Part shown: positions 53,950 to 61,736 of the stretch, in pieces
Numbering within the stretch: position 1 is the stretch's first letter
How the letters are laid out: each line of letters opens with the position of its first letter
Assembly (NCBI GenBank): GCA_903905325.1
Contig: CAIVGA010000055.1
Coordinates: 1-61,736, forward strand
DNA length: 61,736 bases
Source of the DNA: an uncultured bacterium
Lineage (GTDB): Bacteria; Patescibacteriota; Minisyncoccia; Phycocordibacterales; PALSA-1337
Direction of reading: 5' to 3'
The notes under the pieces: generated by a model
What the model was told of the DNA's origin: nothing
Database searches by the model: none
What the model saw: the letters and a program-made list of their open reading frames with translations, nothing else
Made by a program: the position numbers and the translations under genes

Positions 53950-56196
53950 TTATTTCTTTGCCGCTTCTGCCTGTAACTGCTTTATAGCCTGGTTGGCTTG
54001 ATCAGCATAATCTGGGAAGTCCGTAGCAATACCCTGAAGAGTAGTAACGGCATCACCGATCATCTTTGCTGCATACTGAGCTTGTGCGAGTTGTAGACGC
54101 GCGTTAGCGTCCTTTGGATTATTGGAAGCTAATTTTTGGTATATTGCGATAGCTTTTGTATCTTGTTTCAATGAAGAATAAACCTGAGCAATAACCGAAT
54201 TCTCAAAAACATTTGGATCATCTGCGAACAATGTATGGGCTTCTGCTTCCTTTCCAGAAATAATCATTGTTGCAGCATAAGCAATTTTTGCCTGAGTATA
54301 ATCTGGGGCTGATTCATAAGCATGCTTCAGAAGTGCTACAGCTTGATCAACCTTACCAATATTGACGTAAGTCGAAGCCAAATCGAAATCTATACTCTGC
54401 TTCTCAGGTGATAGAGTATGAGCCTTTTCTAAAAGTGGAAGCGCCTTATCAAAAGCTCTAGTCGAAGTGTAGAATGACCCAGCAAGTGTATATATTCGAG
54501 CATCTTTTGGTGTAGCGGCGATTTGGTCAGCGATAACTTTATCCGCAAGAGCAGAGAAAGCTTTTTGAATAGTGCTTGGGAATTGACCTCCGATAATATT
54601 TGGGGCGCAAGTCAATGTTTGCTCACGAGCCTCCTGGTTTGCCATGTAACTTCCAATGTCCAATGTCGATTCAAATGCTTTAACATCTGGCACGACACCT
54701 TGTGCACCTTGACATGTTTGCAATGCAGCAATGAGTGACGTGTTGGCTTGAAGTGGAATAATATTCAAGAAATAAACACCAGAAACCAATACGATAACTA
54801 TAATTGGAGCAATGACATAAGTTATAGCATCGACAGAATATTCTTTCACTGAAAAAAGAGGTGCAACTTCTTCCTTTTCTCCCGCAGATTCCAAAGATAA
54901 GAATGCCCCAAATCCTAACAACGCGAAGAATGGTACATAACTCGCCAAGTTATCGAACACGAATATGTTGTTAATAAAATATCCGGCCAACAAACCAGTC
55001 AGTACTGATTTGGATGCCAACGAAAGTTTGGACTTCCATAATACATATAAGAACAATACGTAAAGTGAAAGATATGTGATCAAACCAATAAAACCAGACG
55101 CAACTAACCAATCAAGGAATACGCTGTGTGCTCTGTCGAACCATTGTTCTTGACCATACATTGCGGGACTATAATTGGCGTTGAAGATATAATTGAAATT
55201 TTCCTGACCCCAACCAAGAACCGGTCTTTGTGTAAAACCTTTCAAAGCCATAGGCCAAATATAGGCACGACCTTCTGACTTGAACTCTGATAAAGAAATA
55301 GAAGTTAGACGACCCAAGGTTTCATTCTTGGCAATAATAGGATTGGTGCGATTGAGCCAAATAACAGAACCTATCAAAATCACAGCAGCAATCAATCCAC
55401 CAGAAACCCATCGCAAAACATTAGTCTTTTCTATATTTTTACCAGCGACATCTTTACCAGCAAAAATTGTATATAAGGCCAAAGTCAAAAGTATTCCGCC
55501 ACCAAAACCGAGAATGGCTCCGCGAGTAGCTGTACTATACAAAATCACAGCAAAAAATATTGCCAAAATTACATAGACCCATTGAGTTGCTTTTGAAGCA
55601 GCCATACGTGCTCGCACTGATAAAAACATATATATAGCCAGAAAGGAATGGATCAGCATGTAGACAGCCAAGTATGCCGCATTACCAAGTGTTGAATCGG
55701 GACGAGTCGAGCTTTGCTCCATAGCGATCTTACCAGCCCATTGCAAAGCTCCGCGTCCTGCAACCCATGTTGCAACTATTATGGAGGCGATAAACCAACG
55801 ATGCCACATTTTCTTTCCCTCTTCTCCTTGACCAAAAGTATATGTGAGAGCCATGAAAAACATCCAAAGGTGCGCGATGACAAGCCAACCCTCCATACGT
55901 TCAAAGTTTGACCAAATACTACGAAGTGGATTTACACCGAGCAAATCTGCTACCAAAGCCACAACAGCAAATGCTGTAACTCCGAGAGTTAGCATATTTA
56001 GTTTTGGTCTATACTTAGCGTCTAGGAAGGCCAACAGAATCCATCCGGCAAAGGCAAATTCAACTATAATGCGAAAATAGAATGCTTTTCCAGTAATAAA
56101 TGGAAAAAAGAGAGAATTGGCAACCAGAACCGGGAAAAGGACAACAGCAAACAGAAGTACTATGGTTAATCTGCGGGTTAAGGATTTTATTGACAT
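53950..56196 (-). CDS. O-antigen ligase/polymerase (Wzy/WaaL type) with TPR C-terminus
   Basis: This 748-residue membrane protein has about 12 helices in residues 1-480 and the Wzy_C-type periplasmic loop region RAYIWPMALKGFTQRPVLGWGQENF and FDRAHSVFLDWLVASGFIG (catalytic-type Arg/His). A C-terminal soluble part (about 490-748) has TPR-like helices (SFYTSTRAFDKALPLLEKAHTLSP, DLASTYVNIGKVDQAVALLKHAYESAP). Such proteins polymerise or attach glycans, including glycosylation of surface proteins. It is divergent from the flippase gene that begins the glycan cluster. Confidence 0.92.
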   Translation of the reverse strand: MSIKSLTRRLTIVLLFAVVLFPVLVANSLFFPFITGKAFYFRIIVEFAFAGWILLAFLDAKYRPKLNMLTLGVTAFAVVALVADLLGVNPLRSIWSNFERMEGWLVIAHLWMFFMALTYTFGQGEEGKKMWHRWFIASIIVATWVAGRGALQWAGKIAMEQSSTRPDSTLGNAAYLAVYMLIHSFLAIYMFLSVRARMAASKATQWVYVILAIFFAVILYSTATRGAILGFGGGILLTLALYTIFAGKDVAGKNIEKTNVLRWVSGGLIAAVILIGSVIWLNRTNPIIAKNETLGRLTSISLSEFKSEGRAYIWPMALKGFTQRPVLGWGQENFNYIFNANYSPAMYGQEQWFDRAHSVFLDWLVASGFIGLITYLSLYVLFLYVLWKSKLSLASKSVLTGLLAGYFINNIFVFDNLASYVPFFALLGFGAFLSLESAGEKEEVAPLFSVKEYSVDAITYVIAPIIVIVLVSGVYFLNIIPLQANTSLIAALQTCQGAQGVVPDVKAFESTLDIGSYMANQEAREQTLTCAPNIIGGQFPSTIQKAFSALADKVIADQIAATPKDARIYTLAGSFYTSTRAFDKALPLLEKAHTLSPEKQSIDFDLASTYVNIGKVDQAVALLKHAYESAPDYTQAKIAYAATMIISGKEAEAHTLFADDPNVFENSVIAQVYSSLKQDTKAIAIYQKLASNNPKDANARLQLAQAQYAAKMIGDAVTTLQGIATDFPDYADQANQAIKQLQAEAAKK

Positions 56197-56293
56197 AAGG
56201 TATGTTGGCTAATAAATAATTAATATGACAAGTACTATACCATACAGTGCTATGCTAGAATAGCAAAACGAAGGAAAATCACATAAACAGTTT

Positions 56294-57607
56294 ATGAATA
56301 TCTTCTCAATTGACTATATAAAAGAAAAGTGGGCACATGCCGGATTTCAGAAGTATTTTCAAAATACCGGATGGATGTTCGCGTCCAAAATTCTTAGCAT
56401 GGGTGTATCCTTCCTAGCCACAATATATATAGCCAGAAATCTTGGGCCGACAAATTATGGACAATTGAGCTATGCTTTGAGCTTCGTAGGAATTTTTAGT
56501 TTTCTTGCCAGCCTTGGAATAGATAATATTCTTTATAGAGATCTTATAAGCTACCCAGAGAAAAGGAAAGAGCTATTGGGGTCAGCCTTCATAGTAAAAA
56601 TAATAGCTGGAATTTTTACGGCAATACTAATATCTGTAGTCGTGATTTCCTCGAGTGGTTCCAACGATATATCAAAAATATTGATAATCATTATTTCCGG
56701 AACCTTTATTTTCAATCCATTCCAAATAATTGGTCTGGAATTCCAAGCACGAGTCAAATCAAAATATCTTTCAATCACAGCTTTCATCGTAACTATAATA
56801 CTCAACGCTTTAAAAGTAATAGCCATTTTTTCTGGGAAAGGTGTGCTTTATTTGGCTATGATATTACTACTAGAACCAATCCTATATACAATATTTTATT
56901 GGTTTATTTATGAAAAACATACAGGCGAAAAAATAACAAGCTGGATATTTGATAAAAAGATTGCATTTGATTTGATGCGAGATTCGTGGCCGCTCATGTT
57001 CTCAAGTGTCTTTGCGGTAATATATTCAGAAATTGATCAAGTTTTGATAAAAAATATGATTAATACTTATTCAGTAGGTATATATGATTCCGCTGTCAGA
57101 GTAACAGAAGTTTTCTATTTTATACCGAACATAATTATTGCTTCTCTGTTCCCCGCAATAATAAACGCCAAAATTACATCGCGAGAACTCTACCAAAAAA
57201 GATTACAGAAAATATCACTTCTATTGGTCTGTCTAGCCGGACTAATTTCTATTTCGCTAACATTATTTGCACCATTTATAATTAAAATTCTTTACGGTGA
57301 CGCCTTCGTTGGTAGTGTGGTTATATTGAAAATATATACATGGTCACTCATTGGTACTTTCTTGGGAGCATTAATAGCCAACTATCTAATAGCAGAAAAT
57401 TATAGAAAAATATCCTTTTTTGTAAATCTAATACCAATGATAGTAAATGTTTTATTTGATATTATCTGGATTCCTAAATACGGTATTATTGGACCTGCTT
57501 ATGCCACTTTGATAGCATACTCACTTAGTCCTCTAATATTACTTTTTTTCACTAATACCAGAAAAGATTTGCTAAAAATGTTCCGCACCACAAAAAGCCA
57601 TACCTAA
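56294..57607 (+). CDS. polysaccharide flippase (Wzx/RfbX type)
   Basis: This 437-residue protein has about 12-14 helices and the MOP-superfamily opening GWMFASKILSMGVSFLATIYIARNLGPTNYGQLSYALSFVGI. It should move lipid-linked glycan across the membrane for the O-antigen-ligase-like protein encoded divergently. A TAGAAT box at 56256-56261 gives a short leader of ~26 bases. It starts a five-gene co-directional run with gaps of 5 bases or less or overlaps. Confidence 0.93.
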   Translation: MNIFSIDYIKEKWAHAGFQKYFQNTGWMFASKILSMGVSFLATIYIARNLGPTNYGQLSYALSFVGIFSFLASLGIDNILYRDLISYPEKRKELLGSAFIVKIIAGIFTAILISVVVISSSGSNDISKILIIIISGTFIFNPFQIIGLEFQARVKSKYLSITAFIVTIILNALKVIAIFSGKGVLYLAMILLLEPILYTIFYWFIYEKHTGEKITSWIFDKKIAFDLMRDSWPLMFSSVFAVIYSEIDQVLIKNMINTYSVGIYDSAVRVTEVFYFIPNIIIASLFPAIINAKITSRELYQKRLQKISLLLVCLAGLISISLTLFAPFIIKILYGDAFVGSVVILKIYTWSLIGTFLGALIANYLIAENYRKISFFVNLIPMIVNVLFDIIWIPKYGIIGPAYATLIAYSLSPLILLFFTNTRKDLLKMFRTTKSHT

Positions 57608-57611
57608 AAAC

Positions 57612-58511
57612 ATGAACTTCATCTTCACTATAAAAACAAGCTTACGAAGAAATATTAATAGAATATTCAATTTCAATAGGCCGAGTAGTTACCCTTTTAT
57701 AACAGGAGATGGATTTCGTGGTCTTGCACAGCATTACTTTGATGACATCTCGGATATAAATCCAAATGATGTTCAAGAGAAAGACATAATCTTTGTCAGA
57801 AGTGATTTTCTAAAAACTTTTTTTGCAAACAAGCACTCTAAGATAAAAAACTCATACATATTGATATCTCACAACGATGATACTGATATTGACGAAAATT
57901 ATGCCAAATTTATAGATGAAAAAATAATTCATTGGTTTGCCCAAAATCTTTGCTTCAAACACGAGAAAGTTACACCATTACCGATCGGTATCCAAAATCT
58001 TCGATATAATGAAACCGGAAAACTAAAATATTTTACTCAAATAAATTTTAGGAAAGAAAAAGAGTTTCTTATTAGATATGGATTTTCTACGAGAAGTCAT
58101 TCTGAAAGAATTTTAGCCGAAGAAAATTTGAAAAAAAGCACTATAGCTAAAAAAATATCTAATCAGACTCAATCCACTTCAAATCAAGATAAATATATGG
58201 AAGTTGTTAAGAATAGCTATTTTTTGGCTTCCCCGAGGGGGCGTGGCACTGATTGTCATAGAACATGGGAAGCGATTTACCTTAAGACCATACCGATTGT
58301 TTCAAGATCCGTAGCCACAGAATATTTCGAGAACATTGGCCTACCAATACTACTTATAGACTCTTGGGATAAAATCGCCGACATGACGCCAGAATATTTG
58401 GAACAAGAGTACACCAAAATGCAAAATACTAATACGCATGAGCGGTCAGATATTACAGAGCAGGCTTACATGGAATATTGGCAAAAAGAAATACTAAAAT
58501 ATAAAAACTAA
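57612..58511 (+). CDS. exostosin-like glycosyltransferase (GT47-type)
   Basis: This 299-residue protein is soluble and basic. The C-terminal half contains NSYFLASPRGRGTDCHRTWEAIYLKTIPIVS, the exostosin/GT47-like donor-binding pattern (PRG..DxHRxWE). The N-terminal half has RSDFLKTFF and LISHNDDTD. It lies 4 bases after the flippase gene and 1 base before the methyltransferase gene. The sugar is not known. Confidence 0.82.
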   Translation: MNFIFTIKTSLRRNINRIFNFNRPSSYPFITGDGFRGLAQHYFDDISDINPNDVQEKDIIFVRSDFLKTFFANKHSKIKNSYILISHNDDTDIDENYAKFIDEKIIHWFAQNLCFKHEKVTPLPIGIQNLRYNETGKLKYFTQINFRKEKEFLIRYGFSTRSHSERILAEENLKKSTIAKKISNQTQSTSNQDKYMEVVKNSYFLASPRGRGTDCHRTWEAIYLKTIPIVSRSVATEYFENIGLPILLIDSWDKIADMTPEYLEQEYTKMQNTNTHERSDITEQAYMEYWQKEILKYKN

Positions 58512-58512
58512 A

Positions 58513-59154
58513 ATGAATAATGTAAACGCTAACAGTCAATATTACACATACACAAGACCTGAAATGGCAATTTTTGTACCTAAAGATGCCAAAAAAATGC
58601 TCGACGTTGGTTGTGGAGAAGGACTTTTTTCATCACAATTTAAAGGAAAAATCGAAACATGGGGTATCGAGGTAAATCAAGACATCGCTATGGCTGCCAA
58701 AAAAAATATCGACAAAGTTATAGTTGGTGACGTCTTGGAAAAAATGTCTGAATTACCAAACAAATATTTTGATTGCATAATATTCAATGACGTCTTAGAA
58801 CACATGGTAGATCCTTTTTCTGTCTTGAAACAAATCAAAAATAAAATTAAACCAACCGGTGTGATCATCGCTTCTATCCCCAACATTAGACATTTGAGTG
58901 TTCTCCGTAAATTACTCCTAAAAAGACAATGGAAATATGAAGACTACGGTATTATGGATAGGACGCATCTAAGGTTTTTCACATACAAAAGCATCATTAG
59001 CATGTTCAATGATGCCGGCTATGACATCGTGCAAATCAAAGGTATAAACGGTTCAACGTGGTGGAAATATGCATTCATCAACGTGCTATCATTCGGCTTC
59101 TTGTGGGATACTAGATATATACAGTTCGCCTGTGTAGCTAGACAAAAAATCTAA
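58513..59154 (+). CDS. class I SAM-dependent methyltransferase in glycan locus
   Basis: This 213-residue protein has motif I MLDVGCGEGLFSSQF (about 31-45), an acidic beta-2 end (WGIEVN), motif FDCIIFNDVLEHM and a post-motif IPNIRHLSVL. These are typical of methyltransferases that cap or decorate sugars or lipids. Its TAA overlaps the next ATG (TAATG). The context suggests methylation of the glycan made by the neighbours. Confidence 0.93.
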   Translation: MNNVNANSQYYTYTRPEMAIFVPKDAKKMLDVGCGEGLFSSQFKGKIETWGIEVNQDIAMAAKKNIDKVIVGDVLEKMSELPNKYFDCIIFNDVLEHMVDPFSVLKQIKNKIKPTGVIIASIPNIRHLSVLRKLLLKRQWKYEDYGIMDRTHLRFFTYKSIISMFNDAGYDIVQIKGINGSTWWKYAFINVLSFGFLWDTRYIQFACVARQKI

Positions 59155-60062
59155 TGAAAACATACGATTGCTTCACATTTTTCAATGAACTAGACCTTCT
59201 CAAGATGAGACTTAATATCTTGAATGATTATGTAGATTTTTTTGTTTTGGTTGAATCCAACAAAACTCATAGTGGTAAAAGCAAGGATCTCGTTTTTGAA
59301 CGAAACAAAAACCAGTTTTCTGATTTTTCACACAAAATAATTCACATCATAGTCGATGACATGCCAGAACTTAAGGACACCAACCGTTGGGTCCTAGAGA
59401 ATTTTCAACGAAATGCAATAATGCGCGGACTTACAAAATGCGATGCAAGTGATCTCATATTAATCTCAGATTTGGACGAGATTCCAAACCCGGCTAAAAT
59501 TAAAGAGGTAAAAAAAATACTAATTAAAAAAAGTGCCCAAAATGGTCTTATTTATCAAACCTATCAACATTTCAAAAGGTTGGTATATAAACTTAGTCAA
59601 AATAGCACAATAAAAAAATATCTTGAATACTTTACACCAAAAAGCGCAAAGACCGTTTCCTTTAAGCAAAATTTGTATTACTACTATATTAACGGTTTTA
59701 TAAATACAGATTGGCTTGGTTCCAAGGCTGTTTTATACAAGGATCTAATCTCTTGTTTCCATTCTATTCCGCAAGAAATTAGAGAGGTTAGGCCAAAAAA
59801 TTCGATCCCGGCTGGAGGTTGGCATTTTTCATATCTTTTAACCCCAGAACAAATTTCAGAGAAAATCAAATCATTCGCACATTCAGAATTTGATAAAAAA
59901 GAATTTACAGGAATTGAAGCAATTAAAAACAATATCGCAAATGGCAAGGATTTGTTTGGGAGAAATGAGAACATTACTTACGTAAAAATTGACAGTTCAT
60001 ACCCAAAGTGGATACTTGATAATGTCGATAACTACCAAAGGTATATATCCAAAAATATATGA
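59154..60062 (+). CDS. GT17-family glycosyltransferase (beta-1,4-GlcNAc-transferase-like)
   Basis: This 302-residue protein begins MKTYDCFTFFNELDLLKMRL and has VESNKTHSGKSKDLVFE, ENFQRNAIMRGL and DLILISDLDEIPNP, the GT17 pattern with an acidic metal-binding DLDE. Eukaryotic members add bisecting GlcNAc; bacterial ones sit in glycan loci. It ends in ATGA overlap with the next gene. Confidence 0.9.
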   Translation: MKTYDCFTFFNELDLLKMRLNILNDYVDFFVLVESNKTHSGKSKDLVFERNKNQFSDFSHKIIHIIVDDMPELKDTNRWVLENFQRNAIMRGLTKCDASDLILISDLDEIPNPAKIKEVKKILIKKSAQNGLIYQTYQHFKRLVYKLSQNSTIKKYLEYFTPKSAKTVSFKQNLYYYYINGFINTDWLGSKAVLYKDLISCFHSIPQEIREVRPKNSIPAGGWHFSYLLTPEQISEKIKSFAHSEFDKKEFTGIEAIKNNIANGKDLFGRNENITYVKIDSSYPKWILDNVDNYQRYISKNI

Positions 60063-60844
60063 GTAAACGTATTTCTATTACTATCCCCTGCTACAATCAA
60101 ACCAAACTTTTGGAAAGAAATTTGATGTATTTACAAAGACAAACTCTCAAGGATTTTGAGATTATTATCCTCGATGATGCAAGCTCCGAAAATTATCCTG
60201 CGATAATTTCGAAGTTTCCGAATCTAGATATTACTTACATACGAAACCAGAAAAACTTAGGCGCTATGGGAAACATATTTAATAGTATTTTTTATAAAAC
60301 AGACACACCTTATAAAATCTCGCTTCACGAGGACGATGCTCTGCATCCAGAGTATTTATATAAAGCAGTTGAAATTTTAGAAAAAAATTTAAATGTCACT
60401 TTTGTTTGTGCACTCGCAAGATGGTTTAAAGATGACGCAGGTTTAGATAAAATCTATTCAAATACTAAAGAAATTAATACTCATATCATTTTAGACAAAA
60501 AAGGATTTATAAAAAAAATAATCGAAGGAAAGCACATAATGTTAAGCTCGGCTGTTTATAGAAACGAGATATTTAAAGACATTCCAGATATGAGCAAGTA
60601 CATGGAAATATATGACGTCTACTGCGACCGACCGCTTTTGACAAATCTTATAGGCGATCAATCTGTGGCTCTTATAGAAGACCGAGCAATGTTTACCAGA
60701 GATCATGGTAAAAACGATGGCCGTTTCAAAAATATTACCGAGGATGATGCTTTTAACTTGATGGATTTTTATGAAAAAACTTGCTCCCACCAGATGGTAA
60801 TAATGCTAACGGTAAAGACAGCAAAGATGCAACGAAATTCCTAA
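60059..60844 (+). CDS. GT2-family glycosyltransferase, zero-frame part of a frameshifted gene
   Basis: This frame encodes 261 residues. The GT-A fold is clear: ISITIPCYNQTKLLERNLMYL, IIILDDASSE, NQKNLGAMGN and LHEDDALHPEYL (DxD-like). After FYEKTCS the frame reads about 20 residues of non-family sequence and stops. The -1 frame from the A6 run (60775-60780) gives a more protein-like continuation to 61014. A sequencing indel, a mutation or programmed -1 slippage are all possible. Confidence 0.88.
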   Translation: MSKRISITIPCYNQTKLLERNLMYLQRQTLKDFEIIILDDASSENYPAIISKFPNLDITYIRNQKNLGAMGNIFNSIFYKTDTPYKISLHEDDALHPEYLYKAVEILEKNLNVTFVCALARWFKDDAGLDKIYSNTKEINTHIILDKKGFIKKIIEGKHIMLSSAVYRNEIFKDIPDMSKYMEIYDVYCDRPLLTNLIGDQSVALIEDRAMFTRDHGKNDGRFKNITEDDAFNLMDFYEKTCSHQMVIMLTVKTAKMQRNS

Positions 60845-61014
60845 AATATTCTACAAACTTCCTTCTATATACTTACCCAACAATAAGGCACAAAGCAATG
60901 GGTTTTGGCGAATATATAAGGCTGGCAAAAAAATCTGGTAAATTTCGCGTCAGTTGTATAAATAAAATTGGCATAGTAGGCCTCCTCAAAATACTTTTAA
61001 ACAAAAAACTCTAA
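60775..61014 (+). other. -1-frame continuation of the GT2 gene
   Basis: Reading -1 after gaa-aaa gives KNLLPPDGNNANGKDSKDAT, then a basic helical tail (FLLYTYPTIRHKAMGFGEYIRLAKKSGKF) to a stop at 61014. The combined protein would be ~318 residues, a usual GT2 length, and would end 6 bases before the next ATG. Confidence 0.65.
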
Positions 61015-61020
61015 TACCCC

Positions 61021-61736
61021 ATGGCCACTTCATATAAAAAAATTAGAATAGCTTTCATAAAATTTGGAGGGCTCGCCGTCGGAGGAAGTGAAATGTGGTT
61101 ACAAAAAATGGCGGCCAATCTACCTCGAGACCTTTTTGATGTAGATTATTTTTATTCCGATATTGCACCACTTTTTGGAACTGACTACAAACATACCGAT
61201 ACCGACATTCACAGATTGAAATACATGGAAGATCACAAAGTTAATCTGATCAAATTTCATATCACAGCAGTAGATTACAGGTTTCATTATCATCCATGGA
61301 TAGGAACTGACTTCTGGCAAATCTTTAACCCAAAGAAATACGACATAATACAAACTATAAAAGCCGGACCGAAGGAATATCCGTTTTATTTAATTAATCT
61401 TCCTATAGTAGAAATAGTGGCACTCGCAAACAGACCAGACAAAAGTAATAATATTGCATGGAGTTTTCACTCATCTCCATGGCAAAGAAATGTTTGGCTT
61501 AAAAAAGGTGGTAGTGAAAAAAGAAGCTCGGTGTTACCTGCCCCGCTTGATAGGCAATTAACTACAGAAAATTATCGAGGCGAGCTGGTTATACCCCAAA
61601 ATGCGATTGTGGCAGGTTTTCACCAACGGGCTGATAATAATATTTGGAGTCCAATTCCACTCAACGCTTTCAGCCAACTTCAAAAATCCCAAAAAAACTT
61701 TGACTGGCATTTCTTCATAAAAGGAGGTGGTGATAA
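61021..61736 (+). CDS. GT4-like glycosyltransferase, 3'-truncated by window end
   Basis: The frame is open from the ATG to the last base (238 codons so far). The N-terminus IRIAFIKFGGLAVGGSEMWL has the GG-xEM/W acceptor-loop pattern of GT-B family 4 enzymes, and FDVDYFY plus IVAGFHQRADNNIWSPIP and WHFFIKGGG match the N-terminal and linker regions. The donor-binding domain lies beyond the window. It continues the glycan operon. Confidence 0.85.
   Translation, partial: MATSYKKIRIAFIKFGGLAVGGSEMWLQKMAANLPRDLFDVDYFYSDIAPLFGTDYKHTDTDIHRLKYMEDHKVNLIKFHITAVDYRFHYHPWIGTDFWQIFNPKKYDIIQTIKAGPKEYPFYLINLPIVEIVALANRPDKSNNIAWSFHSSPWQRNVWLKKGGSEKRSSVLPAPLDRQLTTENYRGELVIPQNAIVAGFHQRADNNIWSPIPLNAFSQLQKSQKNFDWHFFIKGGGD

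Overview
The window reads as a contig from a Candidate Phyla Radiation (Patescibacteria, Parcubacteria-like) genome. It is gene-dense and moderately AT-rich, uses the standard bacterial code (TAA, TAG and TGA all end genes), and has single-copy housekeeping genes, many small one-helix membrane proteins, and enzymes typical of that group (adenosylcobalamin-type ribonucleotide reductase, RNase J, DedA-PAP2 fusion, SWIB protein). Assignment to the group is inference from gene content and style. The first 53 bases are not genomic: they are an Illumina P5/TruSeq adapter with an 8-base index.

Layout. 54-5162: a 5'-truncated thioredoxin/PIG-L deacetylase fusion, tRNA-Thr, a PKD-repeat surface protein, tRNA-Phe, tRNA-Arg and a two-component system. 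5173-9390: RecB/Cas4-like nuclease, prfA-rpmE, an MFS transporter and a methyltransferase. 9743-14450: eno, gpmI, DedA-PAP2 and glutaredoxin. 15131-18341: toxin-antitoxin pair, tRNA-Gly, FtsB-like protein and lepA. 19224-25283: murJ, the RNase P RNA, class II ribonucleotide reductase and a DUF192 protein. 26384-33124: PLD/cardiolipin synthase, SWIB, SGNH hydrolase, tRNA-Ser, the lemA-htpX operon and two paralogous lipid-facing or surface proteins. 33518-45600: secG-SBP-RNase J, a coiled-coil lytic transglycosylase, rplY, a 2-hydroxyacid dehydrogenase, fba, a PfkB kinase, tgt and LOG. 45731-53676: RRM protein, gatB, obg, secA and murB. 53950-61736: a surface-glycan locus (O-antigen ligase, flippase, four glycosyltransferases, one methyltransferase) that runs off the end.

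How the genes work together. Four glycolytic or sugar genes (fba, pfkB-type kinase, gpmI, eno) are present but dispersed. Translation (prfA, rpmE, rplY, lepA, gatB, tgt, five tRNAs), protein export (secA, secG), wall building (murB, murJ, FtsB-like, transglycosylase) and glycan assembly make up most of the rest.

Three patterns are not explained by ordinary annotation. (1) About twenty core genes have a TATAAT-like -10 box only 5-9 bases before the start codon, implying leaderless mRNAs, whereas four isolated unknown genes (18453, 21499, 25402, 43173) have real leaders, strong Shine-Dalgarno sites and their own terminators, like self-contained cassettes. (2) Two copies of a ~96-bp element with 14-17 bp terminal inverted repeats and an invariant 15-bp core at a fixed offset lie in opposite orientation at 33269-33364 and 41822-41917, both in the middle of divergent promoter gaps. 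(3) tRNA-Thr and tRNA-Gly are each preceded, at a period of 40-41 bp, by a decayed copy of their own 5' end through the D arm. Further candidates are a regulated interval inside the two-component operon, a leader peptide plus hairpin before murB, a long leader before the RRM gene, an unassigned structured RNA region before eno, and a -1 frameshift at an A6 run in a glycosyltransferase.
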